Part shown: positions 42,748 to 52,274 of the stretch, one piece after another
How the letters are laid out: each line of letters begins with the position of its first letter
Numbering within the stretch: position 1 is the first letter of the stretch
DNA from: Elusimicrobiaceae bacterium
Lineage (GTDB): Bacteria > Elusimicrobiota > Elusimicrobia > Elusimicrobiales > Elusimicrobiaceae
Assembly (NCBI GenBank): GCA_017961585.1
Contig: JAGCWX010000028.1
Location: forward strand, 161,150 to 225,149
Reading direction: 5' to 3'
DNA length: 64,000 nucleotides
Translations under genes and position numbers: made by a program
Notes under the pieces: model-generated
Database searches by the model: none
Seen by the model: the letters and a program-made list of their open reading frames with translations, nothing else
What the model was told of the DNA's origin: nothing

Positions 42748-43473
42748 CTATTTGGCTTCCTCGGCAACTGCTTCCGCAGTTCCTTCGGTCGCACCGTTTT
42801 CCATGTCGCGGTGTTTTCTCATTTCGTTCATAATCTCTTTGGGAGATTTGGCAAAATGCGTGCGTTTAAAAATCCACACTTTAATACCGATTTTTCCGCT
42901 GATGGTATTGGCTTCGGTAAAACCGTAATCAATATCGGCGCACAAAGTGTGCAGCGGTACGCGGCCTTCCCGTTTCCATTCCGTGCGGGCAATTTCGGCA
43001 CCGCCTAAACGGCCGGACACCATAATCTTAATACCCAAGGCCTTGCCGGATAAAGCTTTTTCAATAGCTTTTTTCATGGCAGCGCCGTAATGGGCACGTT
43101 TTTCAAGCTGTTGAGCAATGTTTTGCGCAACGAGCTGAGCATCGGTTTCCGGGTTTTTAATTTCAATAACGTTTACAAACGTTTTGCTGCCGGTCATGGC
43201 TTCCAATTCTTTGCGAAGGGCTTCAATATCGGCACCTTTTTTACCAATCACCACACCCGGGCGGGCGGTGTGAATGTTTACGCGCAAGAACGCACCGGCT
43301 CTTTCGATACCGACGTAGCTGATAGCCGCCATTTCGAATTTGTTATCGATATGTTTGCGGATCTGGGCATCTTCCAGAATAAGCGCCGGCATATTTTTCG
43401 GCGCAAACCAGCGAGAGCGCCAATCTTGGATGTATCCTAAACGAATAGACCGGGGATGAATCTTATGTCCCAT
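42748..43473 (-). CDS. rpsC: 30S ribosomal protein S3
   Basis: 241 aa. MGHKIHPRSIRLGYIQDWRSRW, a KH domain (RPGVVIGKKGADIEALRKEL) and IKVWIF near the end of the core. A C-terminal Glu/Ala-rich tail is lineage-specific. It lines the mRNA entry site. S10 operon, between rplV and rplP. Confidence 0.97.
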   Translation of the reverse strand: MGHKIHPRSIRLGYIQDWRSRWFAPKNMPALILEDAQIRKHIDNKFEMAAISYVGIERAGAFLRVNIHTARPGVVIGKKGADIEALRKELEAMTGSKTFVNVIEIKNPETDAQLVAQNIAQQLEKRAHYGAAMKKAIEKALSGKALGIKIMVSGRLGGAEIARTEWKREGRVPLHTLCADIDYGFTEANTISGKIGIKVWIFKRTHFAKSPKEIMNEMRKHRDMENGATEGTAEAVAEEAK

Positions 43474-43476
43474 AAA

Positions 43477-43836
43477 TTAGCGGCCTCCTTTCTTTTCATC
43501 GGTAACAATTACCGTTAAATGGCACATGCTCTTTTTGTAGGGCATCGCGCGGCCTTGCGGGCCGGGCTGCACTCTGCGAAGGTGGCCACTGGGGCCCAAG
43601 TTCGCAAACGCCTCTTTAATATAGACGTGGCTGAAGTCCAGCTTTTTACCTGCTTTTACTTGCAGGTTAGACGCAGCACTGTGTAAGGTTTTGGCTACCA
43701 AGTCTGCGGTGCGTTTGGCCACAAACGGCAACACTTCTTCTGCCGCTTTGACATTTTTGCCGCGGATTTGATCCAACACCAAGTTTACACGGCGGCTGCC
43801 GTAGCGTTGAAATTTAGCTTTTGCACAAGCTTCCAT
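43477..43836 (-). CDS. rplV: 50S ribosomal protein L22
   Basis: 119 aa. [24 protein letters not shown] and the beta-hairpin region [15 protein letters not shown] that lines the nascent-peptide tunnel are conserved. It is 3 nt from rpsC. Confidence 0.97.
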   Translation of the reverse strand: MEACAKAKFQRYGSRRVNLVLDQIRGKNVKAAEEVLPFVAKRTADLVAKTLHSAASNLQVKAGKKLDFSHVYIKEAFANLGPSGHLRRVQPGPQGRAMPYKKSMCHLTVIVTDEKKGGR

Positions 43837-43852
43837 AGTAAATCCTCAACTC

Positions 43853-44137
43853 TTATTTCAAGGCGGTGGAGTCTTTCGTAATACCACCGTGGCCTTTGAA
43901 CAACCGGGTGAACGAGAATTCACCAAGTTTGAATCCTACCATACGTTCGGAAACGTAGATGGGAAGGAACTTGCGGCCGTTGTGTACCAGGAATGTATGT
44001 CCTACAAATTCCGGCACAATCGTGCACGCTCTTGCCCATGTTTTGATAGGTTTCTTTTCGTTGGACTGGTTCATTTTTTGAACTTTTTCCAACAGGTTTA
44101 AGTCTACAAACGGACCTTTTTTAGTTGATCTTCCCAT
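43853..44137 (-). CDS. rpsS: 30S ribosomal protein S19
   Basis: 94 aa. [38 protein letters not shown] and [15 protein letters not shown] are canonical. It is in the 30S head and contacts S13. It is 2 nt after rplB. Confidence 0.97.
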   Translation of the reverse strand: MGRSTKKGPFVDLNLLEKVQKMNQSNEKKPIKTWARACTIVPEFVGHTFLVHNGRKFLPIYVSERMVGFKLGEFSFTRLFKGHGGITKDSTALK

Positions 44138-44139
44138 AC

Positions 44140-44979
44140 TTATTTAACCTTGTTTTTTCTTCTATCGCTCACAATCATCCAGCTGAATGCTTTCTTGGTG
44201 GAGCGGGTCTTCAAACCGCGGGACGGTTGGTTCCACGGAGAACGCGGAATGTTGCCGCCTTTACCATGACCGCGGCCACCACCCATCGGGTGATCAACAG
44301 CGTTCATTGCGCTACCGCGTACGGTCGGGCGGTTGCCCAAGTGGCGGTTGCGCCCGGCATTACCAATTACGATATTGCCGTGGTCTACGTTGCCGACTTG
44401 GCCGATGGTCGCGCAGCAATCGCTGGGGACCAAGCGAATTTCGCCAGACGGCATTTTGATATGGGCATATCCGGCTTCTTTGGCCATCAGTTGCGCTTGC
44501 GAACCCGCGCTGCGGGCCAATTGCGCACCTTTGCCAACTTTAAGCTCAATGGCGTGGATAAAAGTACCATCGGGGATATTTTTCAGAGCGAGGCAGTTAC
44601 CCACTTTAATATCGGCATTCGGGCCGGACATTAACGTATCGCCCACTTGTACGCCCAAGGGCTGCAAGATGTATCTCTTGTCGCCATCGGCGTAGTTTAA
44701 AAGGCAAATACGCGCGCTGCGGTTCGGATCGTATTCCACAGAAACGACTTTGGCCGGCACGCCGTATTTTTCTCTTCTAAAATCAATTTGTCTGTATGCA
44801 CGGCGATGGCCTCCGCCAATGTGGCGCACCATCACCATACCGGTGTTATTTCTTCCGCCGGTTTTGCGAAGACCTTTGGTCAACCGTTTCTCGGGCGTGG
44901 TCTTGGTAATATCGGAATAGTCCGACACCGTGATCGTGCGGCGAGACGGGGTGTAAGGTCTAAATGATTTAATAGGCAT
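44140..44979 (-). CDS. rplB: 50S ribosomal protein L2
   Basis: 279 aa. [19 protein letters not shown] and the C-terminal signature [16 protein letters not shown], which holds the histidine important for peptidyl transfer, are intact. It binds domain IV of 23S rRNA. Confidence 0.98.
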   Translation of the reverse strand: MPIKSFRPYTPSRRTITVSDYSDITKTTPEKRLTKGLRKTGGRNNTGMVMVRHIGGGHRRAYRQIDFRREKYGVPAKVVSVEYDPNRSARICLLNYADGDKRYILQPLGVQVGDTLMSGPNADIKVGNCLALKNIPDGTFIHAIELKVGKGAQLARSAGSQAQLMAKEAGYAHIKMPSGEIRLVPSDCCATIGQVGNVDHGNIVIGNAGRNRHLGNRPTVRGSAMNAVDHPMGGGRGHGKGGNIPRSPWNQPSRGLKTRSTKKAFSWMIVSDRRKNKVK

Positions 44980-44999
44980 AGTTCGTAGTTTCTCCTTCT

Positions 45000-45296
45000 C
45001 TACTTCGCAGTGGCTTCTACCACTTCGATTTTATCGCCTTCTTTCAAAGTTACAAACGCCTTTTTGTAATCGGGGCGTTTGCCTTCAAAGCGACCCATAC
45101 GGTGGGTCTTACCCGTGACGGAAATCGTGTTCACCTTTACAACGGTTACGTTGAAGATGGTTTCCACCGCGGTTTTAATTTCGCCCTTGGACACGTTTTT
45201 CCCTACAATAAAACCATAGCGGTTGTGGGTATCGCGTTCAATTAAGCTTTTCTCGGTTAAGAGGGGCTTTTTCAAAGTATCGTAAGCGCCGGACAT
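45000..45296 (-). CDS. rplW: 50S ribosomal protein L23
   Basis: 98 aa. [22 protein letters not shown] and [21 protein letters not shown] are conserved; Glu in the TEK region marks the trigger-factor/SRP docking site. Its ATG overlaps the rplD stop (TAATG). Confidence 0.97.
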   Translation of the reverse strand: MSGAYDTLKKPLLTEKSLIERDTHNRYGFIVGKNVSKGEIKTAVETIFNVTVVKVNTISVTGKTHRMGRFEGKRPDYKKAFVTLKEGDKIEVVEATAK

Positions 45297-45928
45297 TAGT
45301 TGGCCTCCTTAGCAAACGTTTTGGTCAGCGTATCTACAGCATCTTTGGTGAAAATCACTTTGGAGCTGTTAAGCACTTCATACGCATTGATATCTTGCGT
45401 CTGCATGTGGGTTAAACCCGCCACGTTGCGCCCTGCTAATTGGGCATTCTTGTCGGCAAAGTTGTCCAAGACGAGCGGCTTGCGCCCAGCGGACAAAGCT
45501 TCCAACACTTGGGCAAACGCTTTGGTTTTGGGTTCTTTGAAGGTCAAAGATTCCAACACTACCAAGTTGCCCTCGGCTAATTTGGTAGACAAAGCCATAG
45601 CAAGCGCGCTGCGGCGTTTGGCAGCCGGCAGATCCTGGCGGTAGGAGTGCGGGGTAGGCCCCCAAGCAACACCCCCGTGGCGGAACTGCACCGCACGCAA
45701 AGACCCTTGACGGGCGCGGCCGGTGCCTTTCTGTTTCCACGGTTTTTTACCGGTACCGGAAACTTCGGCGCGGGTTTTCACATCAGCCGTACCGCTGCGT
45801 TGGTTGGCCAAAAAAGCGGTGATGACTTCGTGTAAGAAAGTGGGGTTGGCTTTCACGCCGAACAAAGAATCCGGCAGAGAGATGGTCCCTTTTTCTTTTC
45901 CTTTTAAATCTAAAACTTTTGTTTCCAT
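45296..45928 (-). CDS. rplD: 50S ribosomal protein L4
   Basis: 210 aa. The tunnel loop RAEVSGTGKKPWKQKGTGRARQG and HGGVAWGPTPHSY are diagnostic. In several bacteria L4 also represses its own S10 operon. A structured leader before rpsJ raises that possibility here. Confidence 0.97.
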   Translation of the reverse strand: METKVLDLKGKEKGTISLPDSLFGVKANPTFLHEVITAFLANQRSGTADVKTRAEVSGTGKKPWKQKGTGRARQGSLRAVQFRHGGVAWGPTPHSYRQDLPAAKRRSALAMALSTKLAEGNLVVLESLTFKEPKTKAFAQVLEALSAGRKPLVLDNFADKNAQLAGRNVAGLTHMQTQDINAYEVLNSSKVIFTKDAVDTLTKTFAKEAN

Positions 45929-45940
45929 AGGTCCAAGTCC

Positions 45941-46732
45941 TTACTTCTTGTTGGCGGCCTTAGAGGCAGAAATCTTGGTCTGCTGCGGCGCCACATAGTG
46001 TTTTTTGTATTTGGAAGTTTCTAAGACGGACACGATGGACCCGCGGGCCCCCGGAACGGAACCTTTTAAGAATAAAAGGCCGTTTTCGCTGTCTACCTTA
46101 ATAACTTCAATCTTGGCAACGGTATGGGTCGTGGTACCATAGTGGCCGGCCATGCGTTGACCGGAAATTACCTTACCCAAAGAGCGGCGGGAACCTAAAG
46201 ACCCCGGAGCGCGGCTGCGGTCGGATTGACCGTGCGAATCCGGTTGGCCAGCAAAGCCGTGGCGTTTCATACCGCCGGCAAAGCCGTGGCCTTTAATTTT
46301 GCCCTGCACGTCTACATAGTCGCCGGGTTTAAAGATTTTTTCAAGTGAAATGACTTGGCCAATTTCAAAACCGTTTACATCGGCAACACGGCATTCCTTC
46401 ATGTGTTTAACCGGGGTAACGTTGGCTTTTTTGAAATAACCCATGTCGGGTTTATTTAATTTGCTTTCTTTCACTTCGCCAAAACCCACACAAACGGCGT
46501 TGTAGCCGTCTTTTTCTTGGGTTCTGACACGCACAACTTTGCAATCGCCCGCTTTTACAACGGATACACCATGCAGGTTGCCTTTTTCATCAAAGAGCTG
46601 GGTCATGCCCACTTTCTCGCCGATTACGAAACGAAACGTAGCCGGAGCTTCTTTGACAGTTTCTGCTTTGGCCGGTTCAGCAACGTTTGTTGCCTCTTGG
46701 GCACCAGCAGCTTGTTTATTTTCCTGTGTCAT
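45941..46732 (-). CDS. rplC: 50S ribosomal protein L3
   Basis: 263 aa, longer than the usual 205-215. The first 32 residues are an Ala/Glu-rich extension before FVIGEKVGMTQLFDEKGN. The core motif GFAGGMKRHGFAGQPDSHG and LGSRRSLGKVISGQRMAGHYG are normal; the C-terminal tail is also extended. It folds 23S rRNA near the peptidyl-transferase centre. Confidence 0.96.
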   Translation of the reverse strand: MTQENKQAAGAQEATNVAEPAKAETVKEAPATFRFVIGEKVGMTQLFDEKGNLHGVSVVKAGDCKVVRVRTQEKDGYNAVCVGFGEVKESKLNKPDMGYFKKANVTPVKHMKECRVADVNGFEIGQVISLEKIFKPGDYVDVQGKIKGHGFAGGMKRHGFAGQPDSHGQSDRSRAPGSLGSRRSLGKVISGQRMAGHYGTTTHTVAKIEVIKVDSENGLLFLKGSVPGARGSIVSVLETSKYKKHYVAPQQTKISASKAANKK

Positions 46733-46748
46733 ACGTGTTTACTTTTCC

Positions 46749-47093
46749 TTAGTTACTTTTGATGGCCACATCTACACCGGCGGGCAAATCTAATTTCATT
46801 AGTTCGTCCACGGTTTTAGAGGTGGGGCTTTTTAAGTCTATCAAGCGTTTGTGAATGCGCATTTCAAACTGTTCTCTGCTTTTCTTATCGGTATGAGGAG
46901 AGCGAAGTACCGTGTACTTTTTAATCCGAACCGGCAAGAGCACAGGACCGGCCACAATTGCGCCCGTTTTTTGCGCGGTTTCTACAATGCGCGATACGGA
47001 AGCATCTAACATGCGGTGGTCATAAGAACGCAGTTTAATGCGGATTCTTTCTTGGCCAATGGTATTGGCTTTTTTAGCTGTTTTTTCTGCCAT
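46749..47093 (-). CDS. rpsJ: 30S ribosomal protein S10 (NusE)
   Basis: 114 aa: a 14-residue N-terminal extension, then [48 protein letters not shown] is the conserved core. It is a 30S head protein and a transcription antitermination factor. It is the first gene of the long S10-spc-alpha array, behind a promoter and structured leader. tuf, which often precedes it, is absent. Confidence 0.97.
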   Translation of the reverse strand: MAEKTAKKANTIGQERIRIKLRSYDHRMLDASVSRIVETAQKTGAIVAGPVLLPVRIKKYTVLRSPHTDKKSREQFEMRIHKRLIDLKSPTSKTVDELMKLDLPAGVDVAIKSN

Positions 47094-47133
47094 TTTTAGT
47101 TTTCCTTAGTTACTTTCTAGTAAATTATTTATC

Positions 47134-47191
47134 GGCAGAAAACCCTATACCTGTCCTCCGTTTCCGTCGGACGGGTTAGGAAACTTCTGCC
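47134..47191 (-). promoter_or_regulatory. Structured S10 operon leader
   Basis: On the minus strand GGCAGAA and TTCTGCC close a long hairpin. Inside, CCTAACCCGTCC pairs with GGACAGGTATAGG apart from small bulges, leaving a 12-nt loop. It lies 40 nt upstream of the rpsJ ATG and 24 nt or more downstream of the promoter. This fits an autoregulatory leader such as the L4-controlled S10 leaders of other bacteria; the ligand is unknown. Confidence 0.6.
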
Positions 47192-47214
47192 TTAAAAACA
47201 ACTCAGTACAGTTT

Positions 47215-47223
47215 ATTATACCA
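47215..47223 (-). promoter_or_regulatory. Promoter of the S10-spc-alpha array
   Basis: Extended -10 TGGTATAAT on the minus strand, with a TTGGAC at 47245-47240 (19-nt spacing) as a possible -35. The leader to the rpsJ start would be about 115 nt. Confidence 0.65.
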
Positions 47224-47335
47224 AATTGTTTAGTAGTATGTCCAATTTTTTAACACGTTCACCAGGTGCGTAAAACGGACATTTTTCCTCTTGAAAATAT
47301 TATATAATAATTAAGGACTATTGTAAAGAGATTTT

Positions 47336-47872
47336 ATGAAACCTAATTACGGACTTACCATTGTAAAAGATTTCCCGGTTAAAGGCGTTAATTTTATTGA
47401 CATTAACGGCCTACTTAACGACCCGGCCTGCTACCAGGCCGCTATTGATAAACTTTGCGCCCTGGCGCAAGAAAGCGTACCCGCAGACGCCCTCAAAACA
47501 GCGGCCATTATCACCCCGCAAGCACGCGGGTTCTTGTTCGGGTCCCCGGTAGCTTACAAATTAGGCCTGCCGCTACTCCTGGTGCGCAAAAAAGGGAAAA
47601 TCCCCAACAAGCCCTTTTCGTTTCATATCACTAACGAGTACGACAGCTACGATATGGAAGTGGATAGCGACCTATTGGCCCAACACCCGCACTATATCTA
47701 TATAGACGACATCTTTGCCACCGGGCAGACATTAGCCGGCATCCAAGAAGCCCTAAACAAAAAAGGCAAGAAGATTTTGCTCGCGTTGCACGTAACGGCG
47801 GTTCCGGCCCTAAAGGGCATTCGCCAAAGCACTCCGGCCCTTAAAAATTTGCCTACCAAAGAAATACTTTAA
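47336..47872 (+). CDS. apt: Adenine phosphoribosyltransferase-like protein
   Basis: 178 aa, type I phosphoribosyltransferase fold. The PRPP loop YIYIDDIFATGQTLAGIQEA and the N-terminal VKDFPVKGVNFIDI resemble Apt. The adenine-site stretch LLLVRKKGKIP matches the family LVRKxGKLP. It would salvage adenine to AMP. AAAGAG before the ATG serves as ribosome site, and a TATAAT lies at 47303-47308. It is in a plus-strand island between the str and S10 clusters. Purine specificity is by motif only. Confidence 0.85.
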   Translation: MKPNYGLTIVKDFPVKGVNFIDINGLLNDPACYQAAIDKLCALAQESVPADALKTAAIITPQARGFLFGSPVAYKLGLPLLLVRKKGKIPNKPFSFHITNEYDSYDMEVDSDLLAQHPHYIYIDDIFATGQTLAGIQEALNKKGKKILLALHVTAVPALKGIRQSTPALKNLPTKEIL

Positions 47873-47888
47873 TCAATTCCCGCGCAAA

Positions 47889-47932
47889 ATAGGCACAAGG
47901 GCCTATATCCTTTATAGGCACAAAGGCCCTTG
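47889..47932. repeat. Short intergenic palindrome with internal direct repeat
   Basis: ATAGGCACAAGGGCC (47889-47903) is repeated as ATAGGCACAAAGGCC (47914-47928), and CAAGGGCC can pair with GGCCCTTG. There is no T run, so it is not a standard terminator. The -35 box of the next gene sits at its right edge. Partly similar sequences lie at 9243-9262 and 62391-62432. Confidence 0.45.
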
Positions 47933-47958
47933 CGGCTGAAGTACTAGTCCCCTATAAT
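47930..47958 (+). promoter_or_regulatory. Promoter of the secreted protein gene at 47988
   Basis: TTGCGG (47930-47935), a 17-nt spacer and TATAAT (47953-47958). The -35 is the same as that of msrC. The leader is about 23 nt and contains AAGGAG. Confidence 0.75.
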
Positions 47959-47987
47959 AAAAGAGATAGCACCAAAGGAGAAATACA

Positions 47988-48581
47988 ATGAAGAAATTAA
48001 TCGCAATTTTAGCAGTAGGCCTGTTGGGGGTAATTCCCGCCAGCGCACAATATTGGGGCCCGTATTCTGCGTACAGTTCTGCTCCCGCCATGGAAGCTTT
48101 TTGGAACAGTGTCAATCGGCGCGTTATTACATTAAAAAAGGTTCCCTGGGTATCTCAAGTGCTTTACGAAGAACGCCATGTACAACCTGGCGGATATACT
48201 CAGTCTTCCTTTTATACATTCCACACAACAGACTTCCCACAACTGCAAGCGCACGCTGCACACAAAAACATTTATGAGGAACGTCTCAAACAAATTCGCG
48301 CGGTTGCGAAACAAAACCATACGCTAAGCAAATATACTTTTGTTGCCACACATCCTGTAGATATAGCAATTTTGCCGCAAGGGGATCTTAAGTATTTGAT
48401 CGGGTTCCTTCAACAACCGGATGATGAAGCGCATTTTAACAAGGCCTATACACCTAGCTCCGTCAAACAAGCGGAAAAAGGCGTTACGGAAGTAAAGCTG
48501 CTTACCAAAAACAACAATACCCTCATTTTAAGGGTAGACAGCTTTAAGAAAAAAGTATTCTTTTTCTTAAACGAATATTAA
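47988..48581 (+). CDS. Secreted protein of unknown function
   Basis: 197 aa. A clear signal peptide (MKKLIAILAVGLLGVIPASA, cleavage after residue 20). The mature part starts QYWGPYSAYSS and is rich in Lys, Tyr and Phe, with no cysteine. No family recognised. It has its own promoter, a good ribosome site (AAGGAG) and a terminator, so it is a single-gene unit. Probably periplasmic. Confidence 0.75.
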   Translation: MKKLIAILAVGLLGVIPASAQYWGPYSAYSSAPAMEAFWNSVNRRVITLKKVPWVSQVLYEERHVQPGGYTQSSFYTFHTTDFPQLQAHAAHKNIYEERLKQIRAVAKQNHTLSKYTFVATHPVDIAILPQGDLKYLIGFLQQPDDEAHFNKAYTPSSVKQAEKGVTEVKLLTKNNNTLILRVDSFKKKVFFFLNEY

Positions 48582-48603
48582 GGATATTTTTCCCCTCTCC
48601 AAC

Positions 48604-48634
48604 AACCCCGGCCTTTGCCGGGGGTTTTTATTTT
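48604..48634 (+). terminator. Terminator after the secreted protein gene
   Basis: AACCCCGGC pairs with GCCGGGGGTT around a CTTT loop, followed by TTTATTTT. Confidence 0.9.
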
Positions 48635-48698
48635 CTCTTGAAAATTTGCTATGCTTTACAGGTAGTGAATATTTTGCAATCTTACTTAAGGAGAAAAA

Positions 48699-49184
48699 AT
48701 GAAAAAAATCCTCTCGCAAGGTTTCACCTTGATTGAGTTATTAGTAGTAGTGTTGATTATCGGTATTTTGGCCGCCGTGGCGTTGCCGCAATACCAAAAA
48801 GCCGTAGAAAAAAGTCGCACGGCGGAAGTTAAGCTCAACCTGGGTGCGATTGGTCAAGCCTATCAAATTTGTGTGATGCAAAACGGAACCGATTCCGAAA
48901 ATTGCAATGAACATCTGTTTTCCACGGCAGATATCCAAATTCCCGGGGAGATAGAAGAAGCATGTTTGCCCCCGGCATTGGAATGCATTCAAACTAAAGA
49001 CTGGACTTATTACCAAGACGCCGACTCTCCTGCTCTTCCCTCCGCCGTTCGCAACAACGGCGACTCTTCTTATCCTGCTTTGGCATATGTTTGGATAGAA
49101 GACGGCAAGTACAAATGCGCAAACGGAGAAGCAAGCACAAATTATTGCAACCGACTGTGCGGAAGTAGCGATTGCGAATTATAA
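48699..49184 (+). CDS. Type IV pilin-like protein, cysteine-rich
   Basis: 161 aa. The prepilin leader MKKILSQG is followed by FTLIELLVVVLIIGILAAV with Glu5, then ALPQYQKAVEKSRTAE, the classic pilin stalk. The globular part has eight cysteines, enough for four disulfides. That is unusual for a major pilin and points to a stable extracellular minor pilin or pseudopilin. AAGGAG precedes the ATG; a terminator follows. No pilus machinery is nearby. Its relative at 4583-5029 has only four cysteines. Confidence 0.9.
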   Translation: MKKILSQGFTLIELLVVVLIIGILAAVALPQYQKAVEKSRTAEVKLNLGAIGQAYQICVMQNGTDSENCNEHLFSTADIQIPGEIEEACLPPALECIQTKDWTYYQDADSPALPSAVRNNGDSSYPALAYVWIEDGKYKCANGEASTNYCNRLCGSSDCEL

Positions 49185-49206
49185 TCAGAACCCGTATATA
49201 ACATAG

Positions 49207-49235
49207 CAAGGGCACCCTTTCGGGTGCCCTTGTTT
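49207..49235 (+). terminator. Terminator after the pilin gene
   Basis: CAAGGGCACCC (49207-49217) pairs with GGGTGCCCTTG (49222-49232), loop TTTC, then TTTA. On the minus strand the same stem follows fusA, but without a T run. Confidence 0.8.
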
Positions 49236-49254
49236 ACATCTGTTTAAACTGCTA

Positions 49255-51357
49255 TTAGGCCGATACTTTGGCCGCGGTGCGTTTTTCTACAATTGCTTTG
49301 GCAACGTTAGAAGGCACTTCGGCGTAGTGGCTCGGTTCCATCGTGAACGAGGCACGCCCTTGAGAGAGTGAGCGCACGTTGGTGGCGTAACCGAACATTT
49401 CAGCCAGCGGTACTTCGGCACGTACGTAGCGTACGTTACCGCGCACACCCATCTCGCCGATTTGACCGCGGCGGGAGCTCAAGTCCCCGATGATATCACC
49501 CAGGTTGGCTTCCGGAGCGACTACTTCCACTTTCATAATCGGTTCCAAGATGACGGGAGCGGCTTTTTTAGCACCGTCTTTAAGGGCCATAGAAGCGGCA
49601 ATTTTAAAGGCCATTTCGGAGGAGTCTACCTCGTGGAATGAACCGTCAAATACAGCTACTTTCAGGTCCACCAACGGGTAGCCCGCCATGGCGCCGGAGT
49701 CCAGCGCTTCGCGGCAACCTTTTTCAATAGCCGGGATATATTCTTTCGGAATACGGCCCTGCGTAATTTCGTTGACAAACTCAAAGCCCTTGCCTTTTTC
49801 CTGCGGTTCAAGGCGCAAGAACACGTGCCCATACTGACCGCGTCCACCGGATTGGCGTACGAACTTGGTTTCTTGTTCAACGGTCTTGGTAATGGTTTCG
49901 CGGTAGGCCACCTGCGGGGCGCCTACGTTGGCTTGGACGTTAAATTCGCGTTTCATGCGGTCTACAATAATATCCAAGTGAAGTTCGCCCATCCCGCTGA
50001 TAACGGTTTGGCCGGTTTCTTCATCGGTGCGCACGCGGAAGGTTTGGTCTTCTTCGGCTAAGCGCGCCAAGGCGTTGGACATTTTTTCTTCGTCCGCTTT
50101 AGATTTGGGTTCCACGGCAATAGAAATTACCGGTTCCGGGAAGGTAATGCTTTCCAGCACGATCGGATGATCGGGCGAGCAAATGGTTTGCCCCACGCGG
50201 GAGTTTTTAATAGCTACCGTAGCGGCAATTTCCCCGGCGGAAAGTTCTTTTACTTCTTCGCGTTTATCGGCCATCATACGCATCATACGGCCAAAACGTT
50301 CCGTGGCGTTTTTGCCCGGGAAGTAAACCGCGTCCCCGGCTTTAATCACACCGGAATAAATGCGGAAGAAGCTCAGTTTCCCTACAAAGGGGTCGGTTTG
50401 TACTTTGAAGATCAGCCCGCAGAACGGTTCGCTGTTGGACGGTTTGCGGAATTCTTCGGCACCGGTATTGGGGTTGGTTCCTTTCACGGCCGGCACATCT
50501 ACAGGAGAGGGTAGATAGTCGTTTACGCAGTCCAAAAGCGGTTGCACGCCTTTGTTTTTGTAAGAAGAACCACAAATCACCGGGAAGAATTTACCCGTAA
50601 GTGTACCTTTGCGGATAGCTTTTTTAATTTCTTCTACCGTAAAATTGGTTTCGCCGTTTAAGTAGCGTTCCATGATGGCTTCATCAAAGTCAGCCAATTT
50701 TTCCAACATTTCATTGCGGTATTGGTTGGCCAGTTCCACGGATTCGGCCGGAATATCTACTTCATTAAAAGTAGCCCCGTTATGGTCGCCGTCCCAAATA
50801 ATGCCTTTCATTTTTACGAGGTCAATCACGCCGACAAATTTATCTTCGGCGCCGATAGGCAATTGGATCGGGCAGGCGTTACCGCCGAGCTTTTCTTTAA
50901 TGGAGTTGGCAGAGCGGATAAAGTCCGCGCCGATGCGGTCCATCTTGTTGATGTAAGCAATTCGCGGTACGTGGTATTTATCGGCTTGGCGCCACACGGT
51001 TTCGGATTGAGGTTCTACCCCTTGCACGCCGTCAAAGCAGCATACAGCACCGTCTAGCACACGCAACGAACGTTCCACTTCGGCGGTGAAGTCCACGTGG
51101 CCGGGAGTGTCAATAATATTGAGCTGGCAATCTTTCCACACGCAGTAAATAGCGGCGGAGGTAATGGTAATACCTCTTTCGCGTTCCTGCTCCATCCAGT
51201 CGGTTACGGACGCACCGTCGTGCGTTTCACCGATTTTGTGCACTTTACCGGTATAATACAAAATACGTTCGGAAGTGGTGGTTTTACCCGCGTCAATGTG
51301 CGCGATAATACCGATGTTACGGATTTTCTCTAACGGATAGGTTCTAAATTCAGCCAT
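49255..51357 (-). CDS. fusA: Elongation factor G
   Basis: 700 aa. GTPase motifs are present: [13 protein letters not shown] (G1), [16 protein letters not shown] (G3) and NKMDRIG (G4). Domains II-V follow; domain IV contains [12 protein letters not shown]. It drives ribosomal translocation. It is the last gene of the rplJL-rpoBC-rpsLG-fusA unit. tuf does not follow it. Confidence 0.98.
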   Translation of the reverse strand: MAEFRTYPLEKIRNIGIIAHIDAGKTTTSERILYYTGKVHKIGETHDGASVTDWMEQERERGITITSAAIYCVWKDCQLNIIDTPGHVDFTAEVERSLRVLDGAVCCFDGVQGVEPQSETVWRQADKYHVPRIAYINKMDRIGADFIRSANSIKEKLGGNACPIQLPIGAEDKFVGVIDLVKMKGIIWDGDHNGATFNEVDIPAESVELANQYRNEMLEKLADFDEAIMERYLNGETNFTVEEIKKAIRKGTLTGKFFPVICGSSYKNKGVQPLLDCVNDYLPSPVDVPAVKGTNPNTGAEEFRKPSNSEPFCGLIFKVQTDPFVGKLSFFRIYSGVIKAGDAVYFPGKNATERFGRMMRMMADKREEVKELSAGEIAATVAIKNSRVGQTICSPDHPIVLESITFPEPVISIAVEPKSKADEEKMSNALARLAEEDQTFRVRTDEETGQTVISGMGELHLDIIVDRMKREFNVQANVGAPQVAYRETITKTVEQETKFVRQSGGRGQYGHVFLRLEPQEKGKGFEFVNEITQGRIPKEYIPAIEKGCREALDSGAMAGYPLVDLKVAVFDGSFHEVDSSEMAFKIAASMALKDGAKKAAPVILEPIMKVEVVAPEANLGDIIGDLSSRRGQIGEMGVRGNVRYVRAEVPLAEMFGYATNVRSLSQGRASFTMEPSHYAEVPSNVAKAIVEKRTAAKVSA

Positions 51358-51373
51358 ATCTTTTATTCTCTAA

Positions 51374-51853
51374 TTACCATTTAAAGTGAGCAAACGCGCG
51401 GTTGGCTTCAGCCATGCGGTGCACATCTTCACGTTTTTTAAACGCGGTACCTTCTTTCTTGGCGCCCAAGATGATTTCTTCGGCTAATTTTTCAGCCATC
51501 GGGCGGCCTTTGCGGCTTTGCGCGGCCCCAATCAGCCAGCGCATTGCTAAGGTAGTGCTGCGAAGCGGTTTCACTTCGGTAGGTACTTGGTAGTTAGCAC
51601 CCCCCACGCGGCGGGCTTTTACTTCCACCAACGGGCGGACGTTTTCAATACATTTGGTAAAAACGTCAAGGGCGTTTTCTTTGGTTTTTTCGGCAATGAT
51701 AGCCATGGCATCGTCCAAAATTTTGGCGGCGGTGGCGGTTTTGCCTTCAAAATTCAATTTGTTAATGAACCGAGCCACGAGCACGGAATTATATTTATAA
51801 TCCGGCGCGGGAAGCGGTCTTCTATCTCTGGGTCTTAAACCTTTTCTTGGCAT
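51374..51853 (-). CDS. rpsG: 30S ribosomal protein S7
   Basis: 159 aa. It starts [41 protein letters not shown] and the C-terminal [13 protein letters not shown] are canonical. It organises the 30S head and can repress the str operon. Confidence 0.97.
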   Translation of the reverse strand: MPRKGLRPRDRRPLPAPDYKYNSVLVARFINKLNFEGKTATAAKILDDAMAIIAEKTKENALDVFTKCIENVRPLVEVKARRVGGANYQVPTEVKPLRSTTLAMRWLIGAAQSRKGRPMAEKLAEEIILGAKKEGTAFKKREDVHRMAEANRAFAHFKW

Positions 51854-51878
51854 ACTTTCTTATTTCACTCCTAAAAAA

Positions 51879-52259
51879 TTATTTAGCGGCTTTCGGGCGT
51901 TTTACGCCATAAAGCGAGCGGCCTTGTTTTCTGTTTTCAACGCCGGCGGCATCTAACGCACCGCGGATGATGTGATAGCGCACACCTGGCAAGTCTTTCA
52001 CACGGCCACCGCGTACTAACACGATGGAGTGTTCCTGCAAGTTGTGCCCTACGCCCGGGATGTAAGCGGTTACTTCCATTTTGGAAGTGAGCTTCACACG
52101 GGCCACCTTTCTCAAAGCAGAGTTCGGTTTTTTAGGGGTGGTGGTGTAAACACGGGTGCAAACACCGCGCCGTTGGGGGCAGGATTGCAACGCGGGCGAT
52201 TTGGTTCTGTTTTGTTCTTTTGCCCGGCCGTATTTTACTAATTGGTTTACTGTTGGCAT
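51879..52259 (-). CDS. rpsL: 30S ribosomal protein S12
   Basis: 126 aa. [16 protein letters not shown] and [17 protein letters not shown] hold the lysines (about 43 and 88) whose changes give streptomycin resistance elsewhere; both are wild type here. It controls decoding accuracy. It follows rpoC after 15 nt, so the str genes are fused to the rpoBC transcript. Confidence 0.98.
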   Translation of the reverse strand: MPTVNQLVKYGRAKEQNRTKSPALQSCPQRRGVCTRVYTTTPKKPNSALRKVARVKLTSKMEVTAYIPGVGHNLQEHSIVLVRGGRVKDLPGVRYHIIRGALDAAGVENRKQGRSLYGVKRPKAAK

Positions 52260-52274
52260 TACTTCTCTCCTATT

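Noticed and set aside
42139..43008. 289-aa plus-strand frame opposite rplP, rpsC and rpmC
   Set aside because: It spans three certain ribosomal genes on the other strand; no ribosome site or family.
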